DNA of 64,000 nucleotides from Hondaea fermentalgiana (GCA_014084085.1 NPFB01000049.1:25659-89658), one strand, 5' to 3'. Positions 20,001 through 35,000 are shown, numbered from the stretch's first letter. A program made the numbers and translations. Notes: a model not told the origin generated them from the letters alone.

Positions 20001-23000
20001 GACGTCACGTTTCTCACCGAAGCGGGTGATCTTCCACTTCTCGAGGGCACCTCGGGTCGTCTTGTGGGCGTCAGGTATGACTATGTACCTGGGGCAAATG
20101 ACAACAATGCTGCAGCGGTACAATGCTCTGAGGTTCAGGCTGGCACTCCAGCCGTCTTGGTGTATGACGGCCACGAGGACCCTTCTCTGAAATCCCTCAC
20201 AGCAACCGGTCTTCAAGTTGACAACACGTACGCTTTCAAGGTAGCAACGCTGAGTGCCGCCGGCGATGGCGTTCTTTCCCCAGCGACGTCTACCATCATT
20301 GCCCGCGCTGGCGCCAGCCCTGCGGAAACAACCGCAAGTGGTTCGGCCCTGATCTATGGCATTGCAGGTGTTGTTTTTGAGGAGCAGCAAATCACCATCA
20401 CAGCATCAAGTTCTACCTCTGGTTGGTCAGGAGATCTTTCTCTCCGCGTCGGCGGCGCGAGCGCGGACGCTAGCAGCAACATCGACCCAATCAATGACAC
20501 ACCAGACACGATTGCGGCAGCTTTGAGTGTTCTAAACGACGCAAGTGGGGCCCTTGTTGGTACCGTGCATGTCACCAGGACGCTCATCGATGGCGAGAAC
20601 AGTCTGTATGGATGCGTTCTTTCAGTAACGTTCGTTGGCCGCCATGGCGACGTAGACACGGTCGAAGTCGCATCCAACACGCTCGATGCTTCGGGAAACG
20701 CCGTGTCTGTGAGTGTGTCAGAATTTGTGCAGGGAATGGCGAATCAGTTCATTATCGAGCCCAAGAAGCTCTCGGGCAGCCCTGTCAAGGATGTCTCGGC
20801 ACACTCTGGCTTCCAGGGTCAGGATGTGTTCTTCACGGAGCTTTGGACAACGGATGTCAGCGTCGTGGACGGCACGCACGAATGGGCGAGGGATGGCGGC
20901 GTTGCGCAGTATTCGCCTGTTCGATACGAGATCCAGCGCGTTTACACGTCGGTCGATGACACCATCACCGCTGGTAGCTTCGTGTTGGACTTTGACACTA
21001 CCTCTTACAACAAGCAAAGCGGCACTTCAGAGACAACCGGAGCGCTAGCTTATGACGCAAGTGCAAAGGACGTCAAGGACGCTCTCGAGCTGCTCTCAAA
21101 TGTTGCTTCGTGCGATGTGACGCGTAGTGACCTTGGAGATGGCACGTACGAGTGGATGATCACTTTTACCGGAGACTTTGGACCGTTGCCACTGTTGGCG
21201 GAGAATGTCGCGACATCCTTTACCGGAACTAACGCTGCACTGCACAGGGCGCGTGTTCAAACTGGCGTCGCAGAAGTCCAAACAATCACTGTCTCGGCCT
21301 CTGAACGCTTCGTCTCTGAGGAGCAGGTCATCACCTTGACTGGTGCGAGTTCGGGGACATTTACGCTCAACTTTGACAGCGCTCCGGTTCCCGTTACGGT
21401 TGCTTTCGACGCTACAGCTTCTGCTATTCAAACGGCGCTCAATAGTCTCGAAACTATCACGGAGGTCTCAGTATCTGGTGCTGCCCCGCAGTGGGTCGTA
21501 ACCTTTGCCAATCCCGTTGGCGATGTCGGTCCCCTCGTGGTGGATGATGCGAACCTCGATTGCTCTGACTGCGCCGACGTTGAAGAGATTCAAAAGGGGG
21601 TGAGCCCTCTCGACGGTACCTTTGTGCTTGCTTATGAGGGCGAGTACACGGGTAACTTGGACTTTGACGCAAGCGCCGATGCCGTCGCAGCCAGTCTTGA
21701 GGCGCTCTCGACCGTGGCCTCCGTCAGTGTCGAACGCGAAGATCTTGTGTCGGGATTTCGCTGGACTGTCACCTTCTTACGCAATTTGGGTAACTTGCCA
21801 CTGCTGGTTGCGGAGCCGGTTCGGCATGAGATTCAGTACATTGAGCTCCGAGGCGGAGACCCTACTCCGCTCGGAGGCACTTTTACCGTTTCCCTCGCTG
21901 GTTCGACAACGCCTGCTTTGGCCTTTGACTGTACCGCGGAGGAGATGCGTGTAGCGCTTGAGGACATGTCCGCGCTGGCTGGTACCTCTGTCTCGGTGGC
22001 CCGTGAAGGACCCCTGTCTCCTGGCTTTGGTCGCTACAGATGGCTCATCACCTTCCACAACGACCTCGGCAACCTTGAGGACCTTTCAGTTGATCTCGAG
22101 GGCATTACCGGAACCACCCCGGACAAGCTCATTTCCGAGGAGATTGCGGGTTCCGTGGCAGCTCTCAGTGGATCAGACCCAGCCTTGCTTGTCGAGGAAA
22201 AAGAACCTGGCCTGCCTTCGTACACTGGAACGTACACGCCAGAGCATACGGGCAGCTATGCCTTAAGCGTTCGCCAGCTCACACGTGGCGGCCTGGCCGC
22301 GGATTATTTTGACAATCAATGGCTTTCCGGAGTACCCAGCATGTCGCGAGTTGACGCCCACGTTGATTTCAACTGGGGGGACGGCGTCATTACTCCTTAT
22401 GGCCGTGACTACGTGTCGGCTCGCTGGCAAGGCAAGGTCCTCGCGCCAAGCTCCGAGAACTTTACGTTCTATGTGCTTGTCCACGACGGTGCCCGTCTCT
22501 GGATCGATCACGAACTTGTCATTGACGCCTGGGACACTAGCGCACGCAGCGAGGACGAAACCAACGAATTTCGAGCTACGCATGTACCGCTTATTGCTGG
22601 CAACTATCATGACGTGCGTCTTGAATTTAAGGAACTGACGGGCGTCGCTTCGATTCGTCTTCAGTGGTCTTCCTACAGTGTTGCTCGCCAGGTGATTCCT
22701 CGAACGCGCTTGTTTCGTGCCGAACACATTCAAGGATCTCCTTTTGCCGTGTCTGTGGTCCCTGGCGCTGCCGATTATCCGTACTCAACGGCATGGGGCC
22801 CAGGTCTCGAGCCTTCGGGTGTCGCAGCGGGCATCGAAACTACTTTTGAGATTCAGAGCAGGGACAACAGCGGCAATGATCGTCTCACAAATGATGAGAC
22901 TGGTGAAGATCCCTTTGAGGTTACTCTTGTTGGCCCTGAGATTCTCACTGTATCCCCCGAATACGTGGGTAGTGGCAAGTTTTTCGGCCGCTACACGGCC

Positions 23001-26000
23001 ATGATTGCCGGTACTTACATGGTGTCGGTCACTACCAAGAGCGGAACCCACATTTATTGTGGGCTTGGCGCCGCAGACAAGTGCTCTCCCTTTCAGGTCG
23101 TGGTAAGCCCTGGTCCAACGTCTCATGAGACCACGGATGCTGCAGGCGGCGGACTGAGCGCTGCTGTCGCGGGACGTGTTTCGACCTTTACGATCACCAC
23201 CAAGGACACGTACGGAAATCTGCAATCGGAGGGCGGCGAGCTTGCGGACATCAAGGTCAAACTGGTGGGCACGGGTGGCATTGCGGGACGCGAAATCTTT
23301 GCCAATGTTGTCGACAATGCTGACGGAACCTATCATGTCACATACACGCTTCGGGACGCGGGGACCTACGAGGTGCTTGCGACATACAAGGACCAAACCA
23401 TTCTTACCGATGGTACCTTCACCGTGCCCCAGGTTGTTTGTCAACATGCTGAGCTCCATGCGCCGAGCTCGATCGCGTCTGGTTCGGGACTCATGGCGGC
23501 CACCTCTGGGTCCACGGCAAGCTTCCAAGTTTTCGCTCGTGACGCTTTCTCGAACGCGCGCGACGGGACTGGTATTGACATCACAGCTGACGGCGATCTT
23601 GACACCTTTGTGGTCTCTGTCAAGTCCGCAGATGGCCCCGAAGAAGTTGTGTCGTCCTCTGCGGTGATTACACTTCGCGTCGGAGCGGATAGTGGCTCCA
23701 TTACAGGCAGTTTTACGCTGACTTGGGGGGATCGAACCACTCGCGCTCTCCCGCACGACGTCTCTGCCTCGACTCTTCGCGTTGCTCTCGAAACCCTCTG
23801 GGTCGAGTACGATTATTCTTCGGGTGACGGGATTGGCGAGGAAATTGCCGGCACCCGTCGCACGGTGCTCGTGGAGCGCGCAACGACGGGAACCGGAGTC
23901 GGGTTCGAGTGGGCCATCACCTTCACTTCACACCTCGACCAGTGGATTCCATCTATGCTCAGCGCCACAGACACAAATCTTGGTGGAACAGGTGTTGCCG
24001 CATCTCTTTCAACCCTCGCAACTACCGGGACATATCCGATCAGCTACGTGTACTGGCTTGCTGGTGAGGCAGATCTCTTCGTTCGCGGCGCCAAAAGCGG
24101 GCTTAATATTGAGGGAAGCCCCTTTGCTCTCACTGTCTCAGAAGGCGTTGCGGACTACTCGGATTCCTCGTGTTCAGAGACCGTTCTGAACAGTGGCGTG
24201 GCCGGTGAAGTGTTTTCGTTCGATGTACTCGTTCGGGACAGCCCTCGATTCGAGGAGCAAGTTATCTTCGTTGACGCGGAGATCGTTTCCGAGACAAGTG
24301 AGGAGATTTATATCAACTGTGTCGGCACGGCCGGTACTTTTACTTTAAGTTTGTATGGTTACAGCACTGGCCCTATTAACTACAATGACGATGAAGCATC
24401 GATCGAAAGTGCGATCGAAGCATCTTCCGCGATCGGAGATGTCACCGTAACGATTGGCGGTATGCAGACCACGGCATGCGCCGCTGGTACATCGGAAAAT
24501 ATCGTCATTACTTTCGTTTCCCCCACGGGTGATCTTCCGGACGTCGCTCTCGAAGGTTGGGATGCTTCCATGACCATCAACATTGGAGAATCCGTGAAGG
24601 GAGCCACCAATGCACGTGCAGAGGTCCAGGAGTTCTCGTGCGATGCCACAAGTGGCGGAATTACTCTGTCACTTCCGGGATACACCGGAACTTCGTCTTC
24701 CATTGATCTCTCCAGTGCAACTGTGGAGGCTCTGCAGAATGGATTCGATGAGATCTCTAGCGGGGCTGTTTCTGTGAGTATCTCAGACGGGTCCGATGTG
24801 ACATTGACAACTTTATGCCAAGCCACGCCTCCGCTGGTTTGGATCACTTTCCAAGAAACTGTGCAAGATGTTAATGGGCTGGTCTCATACACAGAGGATA
24901 CCGCTGTAAGCGGTGGCTCCATCACGATCCGAGAGCTTATCAAGGGCGTCTCGCCGGCTTCGGGTTCATTCACGTTGTCCTTTGACGGCGAAACGACTAC
25001 GAGTCTGGACGTCTTTGCATCGGAATCTGATGTCAAGGCAGCACTTGAAGCTCTTTCCACGATCGACACGGTTTCTGTCGCGCGAGATGACTATGGATAT
25101 GATGACGTCACAGGAAACCCTCTCGGGTCGATGTGGACGGTTCTCTTCGATATTCCGGGTCCTCACGTAGGTGCATCCCAGCCGCTTCTGGTCGGAGACG
25201 CGAGCGGTCTCACGACGTCAGATAATGGTCAGCTTGCCCCTCGTGTTTATGTGCAGCGAACTGTTTCGGGTCTTGCTGGAAACAAGCGTGCTCTCTTTGA
25301 TGATTCCGGGGACATTGAGGTGTTGCTTACTCGAAAGGCGACACCTTACGCGCACAGTATCGCCTCGCAGTCGAGTGAGGTTCAGGTTCTCACGTGCGAT
25401 GCCTCGAGCGGATCTTTCATCCTTCGTCTTCTCGGTACGAATACAGCCGAAATCCCGGCTACTAGCACTCAAACACAGTTGCAAACGATTCTCGATAATG
25501 CGTTTGCCTCAGGACCGCTGAGTCTTTCGATTACGGCTACCTTTGATGTATCATGCACAAATGTGTGTAGCTCTAATTGCGAGGTGGAACTGGCAATGTC
25601 ACGCTTTCCTGGAGGCGTCATGGAAACTCTACCCTATGAGGACGATCTTCTCGCGGGAGGCAGTGCTTCCGTCTCTGTGGTGGAGCGCGTCAGAGGAACC
25701 GTTTCCACATCTGCGCTTGGAGACGCGCTCTATCGCGTTTCGTACGTCCCAGCTCTTAAGGGCGAATACGAGATCTCCGTGCAGGTCGCAGGCGGCGACG
25801 TCAAGACGAACCTTGATAGTGGCGTGCTTGTTTATCCTGCTCGATCGCATCCCCACACATCTACGCACGATGCGCGGACGATTGCAACCGAGGGTGTGAC
25901 AGAAACCTTTACGATTCAGGCATTCGATCAGTTTGGTAATGAACTCGATGGTCCTCTAGTCTATCCAGATGTCCTCACGGCTCAGCTGGTTGGCCGCGCG

Positions 26001-29000
26001 CACAAGCTTTCCGGTCACAGCACAACTTCTGCGATTGTCATTCCCGCTACAGTATCGAGCAATGAGCCTAATACCGATGGCGTGTACACTGTCACATATG
26101 AGCCAACGCTGGCGGGCACATATTCCTTGGAGCTAAAGCAGCGAACGCAAGGTGGTCTACTTGCAACATACTTTCTTCGTGAGGATCTCACGGAACCTGT
26201 GACTGCGGACCTCATTTCTTCGGCTGAAATTGCTCTGCACCAGGAGGCAGCCTTGCACTGTCCTGGCCTTCTTCTCGATAGCTGCACATCAACGCGCGTT
26301 GACGCACAAGTCAATTTCGATTGGACCACGCAGGCACCGATGGAAGGTTTTGCAGCTGACTTTTTCTCTGTGCGCTGGGAAGGATATTTGCTTTGCGAAG
26401 AGTCCGGCGCTTATGAGTTCGTGATTGAGTCCGATGCGCGCGCACGGGTCTATGCTGACGACACGATTGTCATCGACAAATGGTCCGACGCCTCCGGCGC
26501 AAGTCGTGTGTCGGCAGTTGTGGATTCTCTCGAGGGTACTACAACCCTTCCTATTCGCGTCGAATACGCTCAGAGTGACGGTGCCTCTCACGTGCGGCTG
26601 CTCTGGCGCACGCCTGCCATGCGGGCTGCGGGCGAAGCTGCCGTGCCCGTACCTACCGAGAATTTCCTCTATGAAAGGCACCTGCGCGACTCCCCGGCGG
26701 AGGTCTTCATCTATCCTGGAGATATCGACGCGTTGACCACAACCGCGACGGGAGACGGCTTGATCACCGGTGTGTCGAATGTTCGGAGTAGCTTCGTTGT
26801 TTTCCCTCGCGATTCGACAAACAACCTTCGGTTTCACGATGCTTCAGATACTTCTCCCTTTGAAGTCACCATTGTTGGCGTTGACGGTTGGGCACTTGAG
26901 GGCCGTGTCGACGAGGTCACAAGTGGGTCGCCCATCGCTCTTTCCCCAGTCATCGTTGCGGATGACTGGGTTGAGCTCTGCAGTGCGTGTGGAACAATGA
27001 ACGCTGGCGACTCTGTTCTGCAGACATCGTCATCTTTGGCTCTCGCGCGTGGTGACAACTTTGTCATCGGGGGTGAGCGCTATACTGTGGCCTTGACTGG
27101 TACACTTGACGCATCAGCAGTGCCCGCGACCTCGCCTCGGCGAGGACTTGGAGTCACAGGGGCTGCAGTGTATCGTGTTGGCCCCGACACGGGCTCGTAC
27201 GTCGTCGAATACGACCCGGTTATTCGCGGCACGTACGAGATCAGCGTTGAGCTTTCTGCCGTCGCTGAAGTACAGACAATCACGTCATCAGCAACCTCAA
27301 CGATTGGGGGTGACTTCCGGCTCGAATACGATGGCAGCAAGACTGGCTGGCTGAGCCATGACGTGTCTTCTGCAGACCTCGAGACTGCAATTCAGGACAG
27401 TTTTGCAGCACTTGGTACTGTCAGTGTCAGCCGTACGGGCCCCGGGTCATTTGGTGAGTATTCCTGGGCGGTCACCTTTGCGATCGACGATGGCAATGTC
27501 GCCCCTTTCGTGCCTGAATCCGAGCTCACAGGAGGCGCAGCGGCTCTTGTGGTAGAGGAGACTGTACCTGGAACAAGCAAGTCTCACATCGCTGGATCGC
27601 CCTTTCGTGCGGAAGTTGTCCCTGCTGCCGCGGATTCTGGCATGAGTCTCGGCTTTGGCAAAGGTCTCATGCTCGGAGAAGCGGGTGTGTCGTCAACATT
27701 TTACGTTCAGGTCAAGGACGCCGCGGGTAACAACCGTCTCGAGTCTCAGGCGCAGAGCCTGCTGACTGCGACGGCGCGGCTTCCGAACGCCGCGCGTGGT
27801 GAGAACGAAAAGATTCTCCACGCAAACATGGAGTATATCCGTGATGGCTTGTATCAGTTCACCTTTCTGCCGACTATTGCAGGTTCGTACAACGTGGCTG
27901 TTCTCATGGGCATTGTTCTCGAGGAACAACGCGTCAGCATTTCCTTCAGTGATGAGACTGACCGAAGTGGCTCGTTCAAGCTGTCTTTCGACGGGGAGCG
28001 TGTAACCTCTGCTCTCGCATGGGATACGAGCGCCGCTGATCTCGCGCGGGCGTTACGCACTTCTCTTGTGTCCTCACATTTGGCCTCGACCGGACTGCTT
28101 ACTACACAGCACCTTGGCGGTATCCAGGTTACGCGCACCGCGACCTCGACAGGATTTGATTTTGATATCACCTTTGCAAGTTTTGCCGGAGATATTGAGC
28201 CTTTATCCGTTGTGGAGTCATCTCTTGCGTCAACAAGCGGATCGGCATCAATCTTAGTGTCTGAAGAGATCAAGGGAGAAGCCGCACACATCAAGACGGC
28301 GCGAGCACCACTTGTCCGTGAGGTCCAATCGGTTTCGATTGCGGGAAGTGACGACCTTACCGGCAATTTTGAGCTCATTTTCAATGGAGAATCCACGGGC
28401 GCGCTTGACATTGACAGCGTTGATGCTTCAACTCTCTCGACTGCCTTGAACGCACTTCATACCGTTCAGCGCGTCGAGGTGGCTGAGACATTGAGTGGAC
28501 CGAACGGCTATGCTTGGGAGATTACCTTTATTGCGGAAGATGATACAGGCGCTGCAGTGAGTGCGCTGGCCTACGGCAAGCTCCCCGAGTTGAGTTATAC
28601 TCACACGCTGACCTCGAACGGGGTAGATGATGTGACAATCACGATTGCAACAGACACATCGGGCTTTGCTCCATTCGACGAGCTCGTCGTGTCGCCCACG
28701 ACTCTGAGCGCAGAGCACTCGACACCTGTTGACTCTGCTCCATCTGATCTTTGCCCGGTCTTTGCGGAGGAGTGTCCTTCTGGTCTCGACACAGGCCTCT
28801 TTGAGCGTCTTGCAACTTTCCAGATCGAGTCTCGCGATCGATACAGCAACCGTATTTTCACTGGTCCTGCAGCAGAGGTTCAAAAGGTGAATGTCTATGC
28901 CAGCAGTGGTCTCTCGGGAACCTTTAAGCTCTCTTTCCGTGGCGAACAAACATCTGCTCTTTCTGCAACGCAAGTCGACGCAAGCTTGCTGGAAGGTGCT

Positions 29001-32000
29001 CTGGAGAGTTTGTCGTCGATTGGTGCAGTGAGTGTCGCTCGCTCTCTCGAAGGTGAGACGCTCAGCGCCGTAGCGACAGGAACTCTTGACGTCGTGGCAG
29101 GTAGCACCGCCGCAGCGACGAGCGCGGATCTGACCGGGGATATCAGCCAAGGAGATCTTCTTCGCATCCCCGGGGATGATGAGCTCTATCTAGTGTCCGC
29201 GATCGACTCGAGCTCGGTCCACTTTGTGCAGAGCTGGCGTGGCGACAGTGCATTTGAATTGTCTGTGGAGATCGCCACAAGCTCGTCTGTGGGTTCTATC
29301 TTCCACGTCACTTTTGACACGGAGCTTGGCGATCTTGAGGCACTCGAACTCGATGCCTCATCTTTGAGCGGAACCAGCCTTGAGGCCTCGGTCTCTGCTT
29401 GCGAGAGCAACTTCATCCAGACTGTAACTCTTGTGAGCTCTTCTACGCTTGGTGGCAGCTTCAGACTTCATTACGAAGATGAGGTGACGGAGGATCTGCC
29501 ATATGACGCCTCAAGTGCGGACGTGAAGGCTGCTCTCGAAGCTCTCGACAACATCTACGCAGTTGCTGTGACTCTCAGCGCGCAGACTTACACGATTACT
29601 TTTTCTTCGACTAGCTCCAGTGGTGAGGATGGCAGTGAGCCCCTTCTGTACGGTGAACCCCATCTCTTGACCGGGGAGTCTGTGCGCGTCGATGTTCAAA
29701 GCATCTGTCCCGCGGGGACTGTTGCCGGCGTCCAGGGCGAAGATTTTATTGTGGAGCTGACTGGGCCGACTATTGTTTCTGGCGATGTATCTTATTCTGG
29801 CGCAAGTGGCATCTACGATGCTTCGTACCAGGTGCCTCGGGAAGGCGCGTACTCGCTCGAAGTGAGCCGCGGCAATGTCGGTGGTCTCACGGGTCAGTAC
29901 TACAACAATCGCTGGCTCTTTGATACGCCTGTCCAGGTGCGCGTTGACAGCACTATCGACTTTGAATGGGATACCTTCATCACGGACACGGGTCGCGATT
30001 ACATTTCTGTGCGTTGGTCTGGCTTTGTCGAGCCGCGCTTTGATGAGGTCTATGAATTTGTTGTGCAAGCAAACGATGGTGCTCGACTCTGGGTGAATGA
30101 CGAGCTCCTCATTGATGAGTTTGAAACCCAGGCAGGCTCAGGCGAAGTTAATGAGTTCGTTGGTCAGACGTCAAGCGCTCTCGTTGCGGGACGACTCGTC
30201 ACGATTAAGCTAGAATTCAGAGAGAATGTTGACGATGCCGTCTGCAAGCTCTTGTGGCGATCGGGAGCGCAACCGGTACAAGTTATTCCAGCAACGGCTC
30301 TCTATCATTCGACAGAGCCACTCAGCGGAAGTCCATTTGCCGTGTCGCCGCGTGCGGTGCCGCCCACGGTACCAACGAGCCTTTCGCTCAGCGTCGTAGA
30401 CGATGAAACGCTTCTTCTCTCGTGGTTTCCTCCTCTTAATGACGGCGGTGCTTCGATCACCAAGTACAAGGTGACGTGGTGGTCTGCTTTGAACACGCCT
30501 ACAGAATTGACATTGCGTCTTTCGTCGGTCTCTGATGGCACCTTCAAGCTGGCCTTTGGCGCGCATGTGTCTCCCGCTCTTCCTTACGATCTCGACGCAT
30601 GGGAGCTCAAGGCTGCTCTTGAAGCTCTTCGTGGAGTTGGTCTCGTAAGCGTCAGCAAATCCTTGAGTGGCTCGGACGTCGACTTTGCAATCGTTTTCGA
30701 AGAGTATCCAGGTGACGCGACAAGCTCACTTTCCATTGACACGGACACGTTTAGTACTGGAAGTGCATCGCTCATTTCGAGTACAACTGGAATTGCTCCA
30801 TCAGACCTCGTTTCAACGGAGATTACAAATGCGCACGAGAGTCTTGACCTGAGTGACATCACTGATCCATATCAGCTGGAGATTCCCTCATTAACTTCTG
30901 GAACAGCCTATTCGGTCAGCGTGGCAGCATATACCGGAAATTCTGAGAATGGTCTTGACTATGGTCCTCGGGCCACACCCGTTGTGGAGACGCCTCGCGC
31001 AGTTCCCGAAGCACCCGCTCAAGTAATTACACGCTTGGTTGCCGGTAGTGCGACGCGCCTCAAGGTCTACTGGGATGCTCCAACGGACGATAACGGCGCC
31101 AGTGTAGATTCGTACTCTGTGAATTGGGCGACAACGAGTGACGCAGAACTCGATCGCTGGACACAGAGCATTGTTGATACCCCTTCTGCCTTCCAGAGTA
31201 CTCTGGGCGTTGCTTCATTTGGATACACGATTGCGGATCTCATTCCAGGACAGACATATGTTGTTCGAGTGGCTGCGGGCAACTCTGAAGGTACCGGACC
31301 TTACGAAACCGCCGATGCAACTGGATCACTCACGATTCCCACCTCACATGCTCCTAGGCGCGCGCTTGATGCAATTGCCGATGGCAGCGTTATCCTCTCG
31401 ACGATTCCTGCATCGGCAGGATCCTCTGGTGGCTCTCTCCGCATTGCTGATGCTGTTCAGTCTCTGCAGGTCTCCTGGTCGGCACCACTCGACTCGGTCG
31501 GGTCTTCGCCCTCGGGATACCTTCTCGAATGGTACACGCTGCCGGCTGCAACGCTGCAGACGCAGACTATCACTGTGGACAGCACGAGTGCCATTTCTGG
31601 GAGTTTTACCCTTTCATACGAAGACGAGGAGACGGACGCGCTCCCATGGGATATCTCGGCGGAAGACATGAAGGCCGCTCTTGATAATCTTTGTGGCTTG
31701 CGGTCTGTCTCCGTTTCTCGTTCTGCCGAAACGAATGGCTTTACATGGACAGTCGTGCTTGATGCTGACATGGGCGCAAAATCAGAGATCGTCCTTGATG
31801 CCGCTCGAGTCTCCACTTCAGGAACCTTGTCATCAAGCACAAGCGTGACTCTGGGAGTTCTCCCCGGGGAGTATGGCGCCGTAGAGCTCTCTGCGTCGAC
31901 TACGGAGTACGTAATTACAGGACTTTCGGCCGGAACCTCTTACTTTGCACGGGTGAGCACCGGAAACGATCGCTGCTGGAGCGCGCCGCAGACTTCCACA

Positions 32001-35000
32001 CCATTGTCAGCGGCTCCGCCCCGGCAAAAACCAGACGTCGTGCAGGACGCGCAGCTTGCTGTGCAATCCGCGAGCGCTCTCAAAGTATACTGGAATGCAC
32101 CCGAAAGTGATGGTGCAGATCTCATCACCAAGTACAAGATTGAGTGGGATGTTCGGTCCGACTTTGCTTCGGACGCCTCCTCCGGAAAGGGATACCACGA
32201 GGTGTCCAAGTCACTTGCGTCAGAGTGCCAGTCCTCGCCTTGCTCCTACATTATCAACTCTCTTCCTCAAGGCGTGGACATTTACGTTCGAGTTTTCGCC
32301 TACAACTCATTTGGGTATTCTGTCCGGGGCACTCCGACGGTGCCAGCTTTCGCCAAGCCGTGCACTCAGCCTCATGCGCCAACTGGTGTCGCCGTTGACT
32401 CGAACGCCGATGGAACACTTAGCGTTCGCTTTGCGGCACCTGAAAATGATGGTGGCGAGTCGATCACAAAGTACAAGATCGAATGGGACGTCCTGGGCCA
32501 ACACGCAGTCGATCATGGCGCGACTGACGCGGTACCTTACAGTTTGAGGGAAGTTCAAACGATTACGACTTCCACGACGAATGCACTCAGTGGACACTTT
32601 GTACTCCGCTACCGAGAGCACGCGACAGGGAGCCTTGCCCACGATGTCAGCGCTCAAGACCTTGAGGACGCCCTTCGCGAGCTGCCAACGATTGCAAATG
32701 ACATTCACGTCACCCGCCGCAAGCGCGTGGACGATTCGATTCAGGCGACGGAGAACAAAGGCTATGTTTGGCTCATCACTTTCGGCGAAGCGCACGGAGA
32801 TGCGTACGAGCTTGAAGTTTCTGTCGATGACGGGAACACCTACTCATCATCAGGCTCCGGTGGAACGCTTTCCGGGGCGGATGCGCAAGTTGATGTCGCA
32901 ACCTCGGTCATTGGCCTTGATGGATTTGCAAAGCAGAGCGTTACCATCAACGCGGACGCAGATGATCTTGGTGGCACCTTTTACCTCTCTTTTGCTGGGC
33001 GCGGAACCGGTTCCATTCCGTTCGATGCTTCCCCGGAGGTGTTGCGGGCATCTCTCGAGACTATTCCGGCCGTCGGAGAGGTTCGCGTTCACCGCGAGAC
33101 GGTTGACAATGGCTTCACCTGGACGGTTATTTTCCTCACGAGTCTTGGCGACCAACCACCTCTCACGCCTCACCACGAGAATGTGCAAGGGACAAACCCA
33201 ACATTGACTGTATCTGAAGTCGAGGCGGGTCGGCTTCCGAGCATGGACTCGAGCCAAAAGGACGTAGCTGAAGTCGACATTGCTTCGCTTGGGTCTGGAA
33301 CCGCATACTCGTTCACACTGCCGAGTGATTTGATTCGTGGTGCCCGCTACCATGTGCGTGTATCGGCTTGGAACGGCGTGGGCCATACCTATGGCCCCTC
33401 AGCGTATGCCGTACCGGCTTCGACTCTCCTTCATGCTCCGTTCACAGAGTTCAACGATCTCGCGGCCAAAGCTCTTGGACCTGATGCCCTTGAATTCAGC
33501 TGGGCTGCACCTCCTCGGAGTGTTGCAGCTTCGACGGAGCAGCTTGTAGTCGAGTGGGACACAAACGCTGCTGCCAAAGAAGTTCAGATTGTGTCGTCGT
33601 CGTCGACCGGATCTGAAGGAACCTTCACGCTATCGCTCGGGACATCGACGACAACACCTATCCCCTATGATGCTTCTTCGACCGAAATGCAGGCCGTGCT
33701 GGAGGCGCTGTCGTCAGTCGGTGCAGTTTCGGTCACCCGTGAGTCTCTCGGAGCCGGTGCCTTCAGCTGGAGTGTTACGTTCGTTTCCAATGTTGGTGGC
33801 ATGCCTCTCATGAGCGGGAATGCCGGTGGTCTCGTTGGGACGAATGCTCTCGTTTCGGTCGATCGTGCTGTTGCGGGAACGATTCCTGCCTTCGATCAGG
33901 GAACCATTGGAATCACTGTGCTTCCGCTCGGATCGATGCTGCTTGGACGCAGTGCAAATGAGCAGCGTATTCGCGTCGTCACATCTGGCGCCGATGACCT
34001 TGGTGGGTCTTTCCGTGTTTCGTTGCATGGCGAGGTTTCCGCAGACATCCCGTTTGATGCCAGTGAAGCTGTTCTCAAATCGAGACTAGAGGACTTGGCT
34101 GCTATCGACGAGGTTGAGGTCACGCGTGTTACTCTGACACAGCACACGGGATCCGTCAATTCTGATGCTGGCTTTGAATGGACAGTTCGATTCACTGGCG
34201 CAATGATTGCGCAACCCAACCTGCTTGTTTCTACGCGAGCAGACGGGAGTGACGCTCATCTCTTTGCATGCCATGGCCAATTGACGGGCACGAAACCGTG
34301 CGTGCATAGCGAGATTGTTGAGGTGGGCGGCGAGCTGCCCACTCGTACCGTTATCTATGGCTTGGCGGACGGAGTTGGCTACTATCTTCGTATCTCAGCA
34401 CAGTCATACGACTCTGCTTCTAAAGAGGCTACGACCATCGCCCCACTTCTCGTTTCCCCCTCGCCAGTGGCACCTTCGTCGCCGCAAAACGTCTTGGTCC
34501 GCGTCCTAGCTGGAAGCGAGCTCGGCATTGCGTGGGACCCGCCTGCGCATGATGGCGGCTTGCAACTTCAAAATTATGTCGTTCAGGTAGACACGAGCGT
34601 GTCGTTTGGTGCAGGTGCTCGCAAAATCACGGTCAATGGAAATACAACCTCAACGGTGGTAACAGGGCTCTCGACTTCTTTGCCTTACTATGTCCGTGTT
34701 CTTGCATACAATGGTGAAGGGTACAGTGAGCCTGCAGCGGGCCTTGCGGTGCACGATGCTGGCGAAATTCAGACTTTTACACTTACCGCTTCCGGTACGA
34801 CCACCACGGGGCAGTTCACCATCGATTGCAGTGGTGATACGACAGTGGGCCTTGATCACGACGCCACTGCTGCGGACGTCGCGAACGCTCTAGCGGAGCT
34901 GGACACTTTCAAACATGCACATCCTCGCGTGAGCGTGCTCGATGTCGACTCCGTTGACTCTGGAATCACCTATGGTATTCGCTGGACCGTGAGTTTCCCT

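Larger units (their letters stand above)
14082..20330 (+). other. N-terminal FN3 cluster (5 domains, 4 split by EVQ modules)
   Basis: FN3 domains lie at about 14082-16154, 16155-17940, 17946-18260, 18264-19310 and 19311-20310. The third is intact. The others have the first half (for example VTSYAVEWDT, then modules) and the second half (EIPDLKQGVEYWVRVSAIN) separated by 5, 4, 2 and 2 EVQ modules. Domain order on both sides of every insertion reads as one FN3. Confidence 0.75.
20331..30356 (+). other. Filamin/PA14 section of the giant protein
   Basis: About nine filamin-type Ig repeats, recognised by strand pairs such as TFEIQSRDNSGN, G-x-Y-x-V-x-Y-x-P-x-x-x-G-x-Y and the closing I-x-G-S-P-F-x-V. 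Intact repeats lie at about 22762-23115 and 23116-23425. Others are split by EVQ modules (about 23427-24150, 24151-25842, 27640-28720), by PA14 domains, or by a GD element (about 26721-27636). About 15 EVQ modules occur here. Confidence 0.7.

Noticed and set aside
20331..30356. Assembly duplication as the source of the repeated domains
   Set aside because: Copies differ strongly in sequence and insert content, and the frame is kept throughout; recent duplication by assembly would give near-identical blocks.
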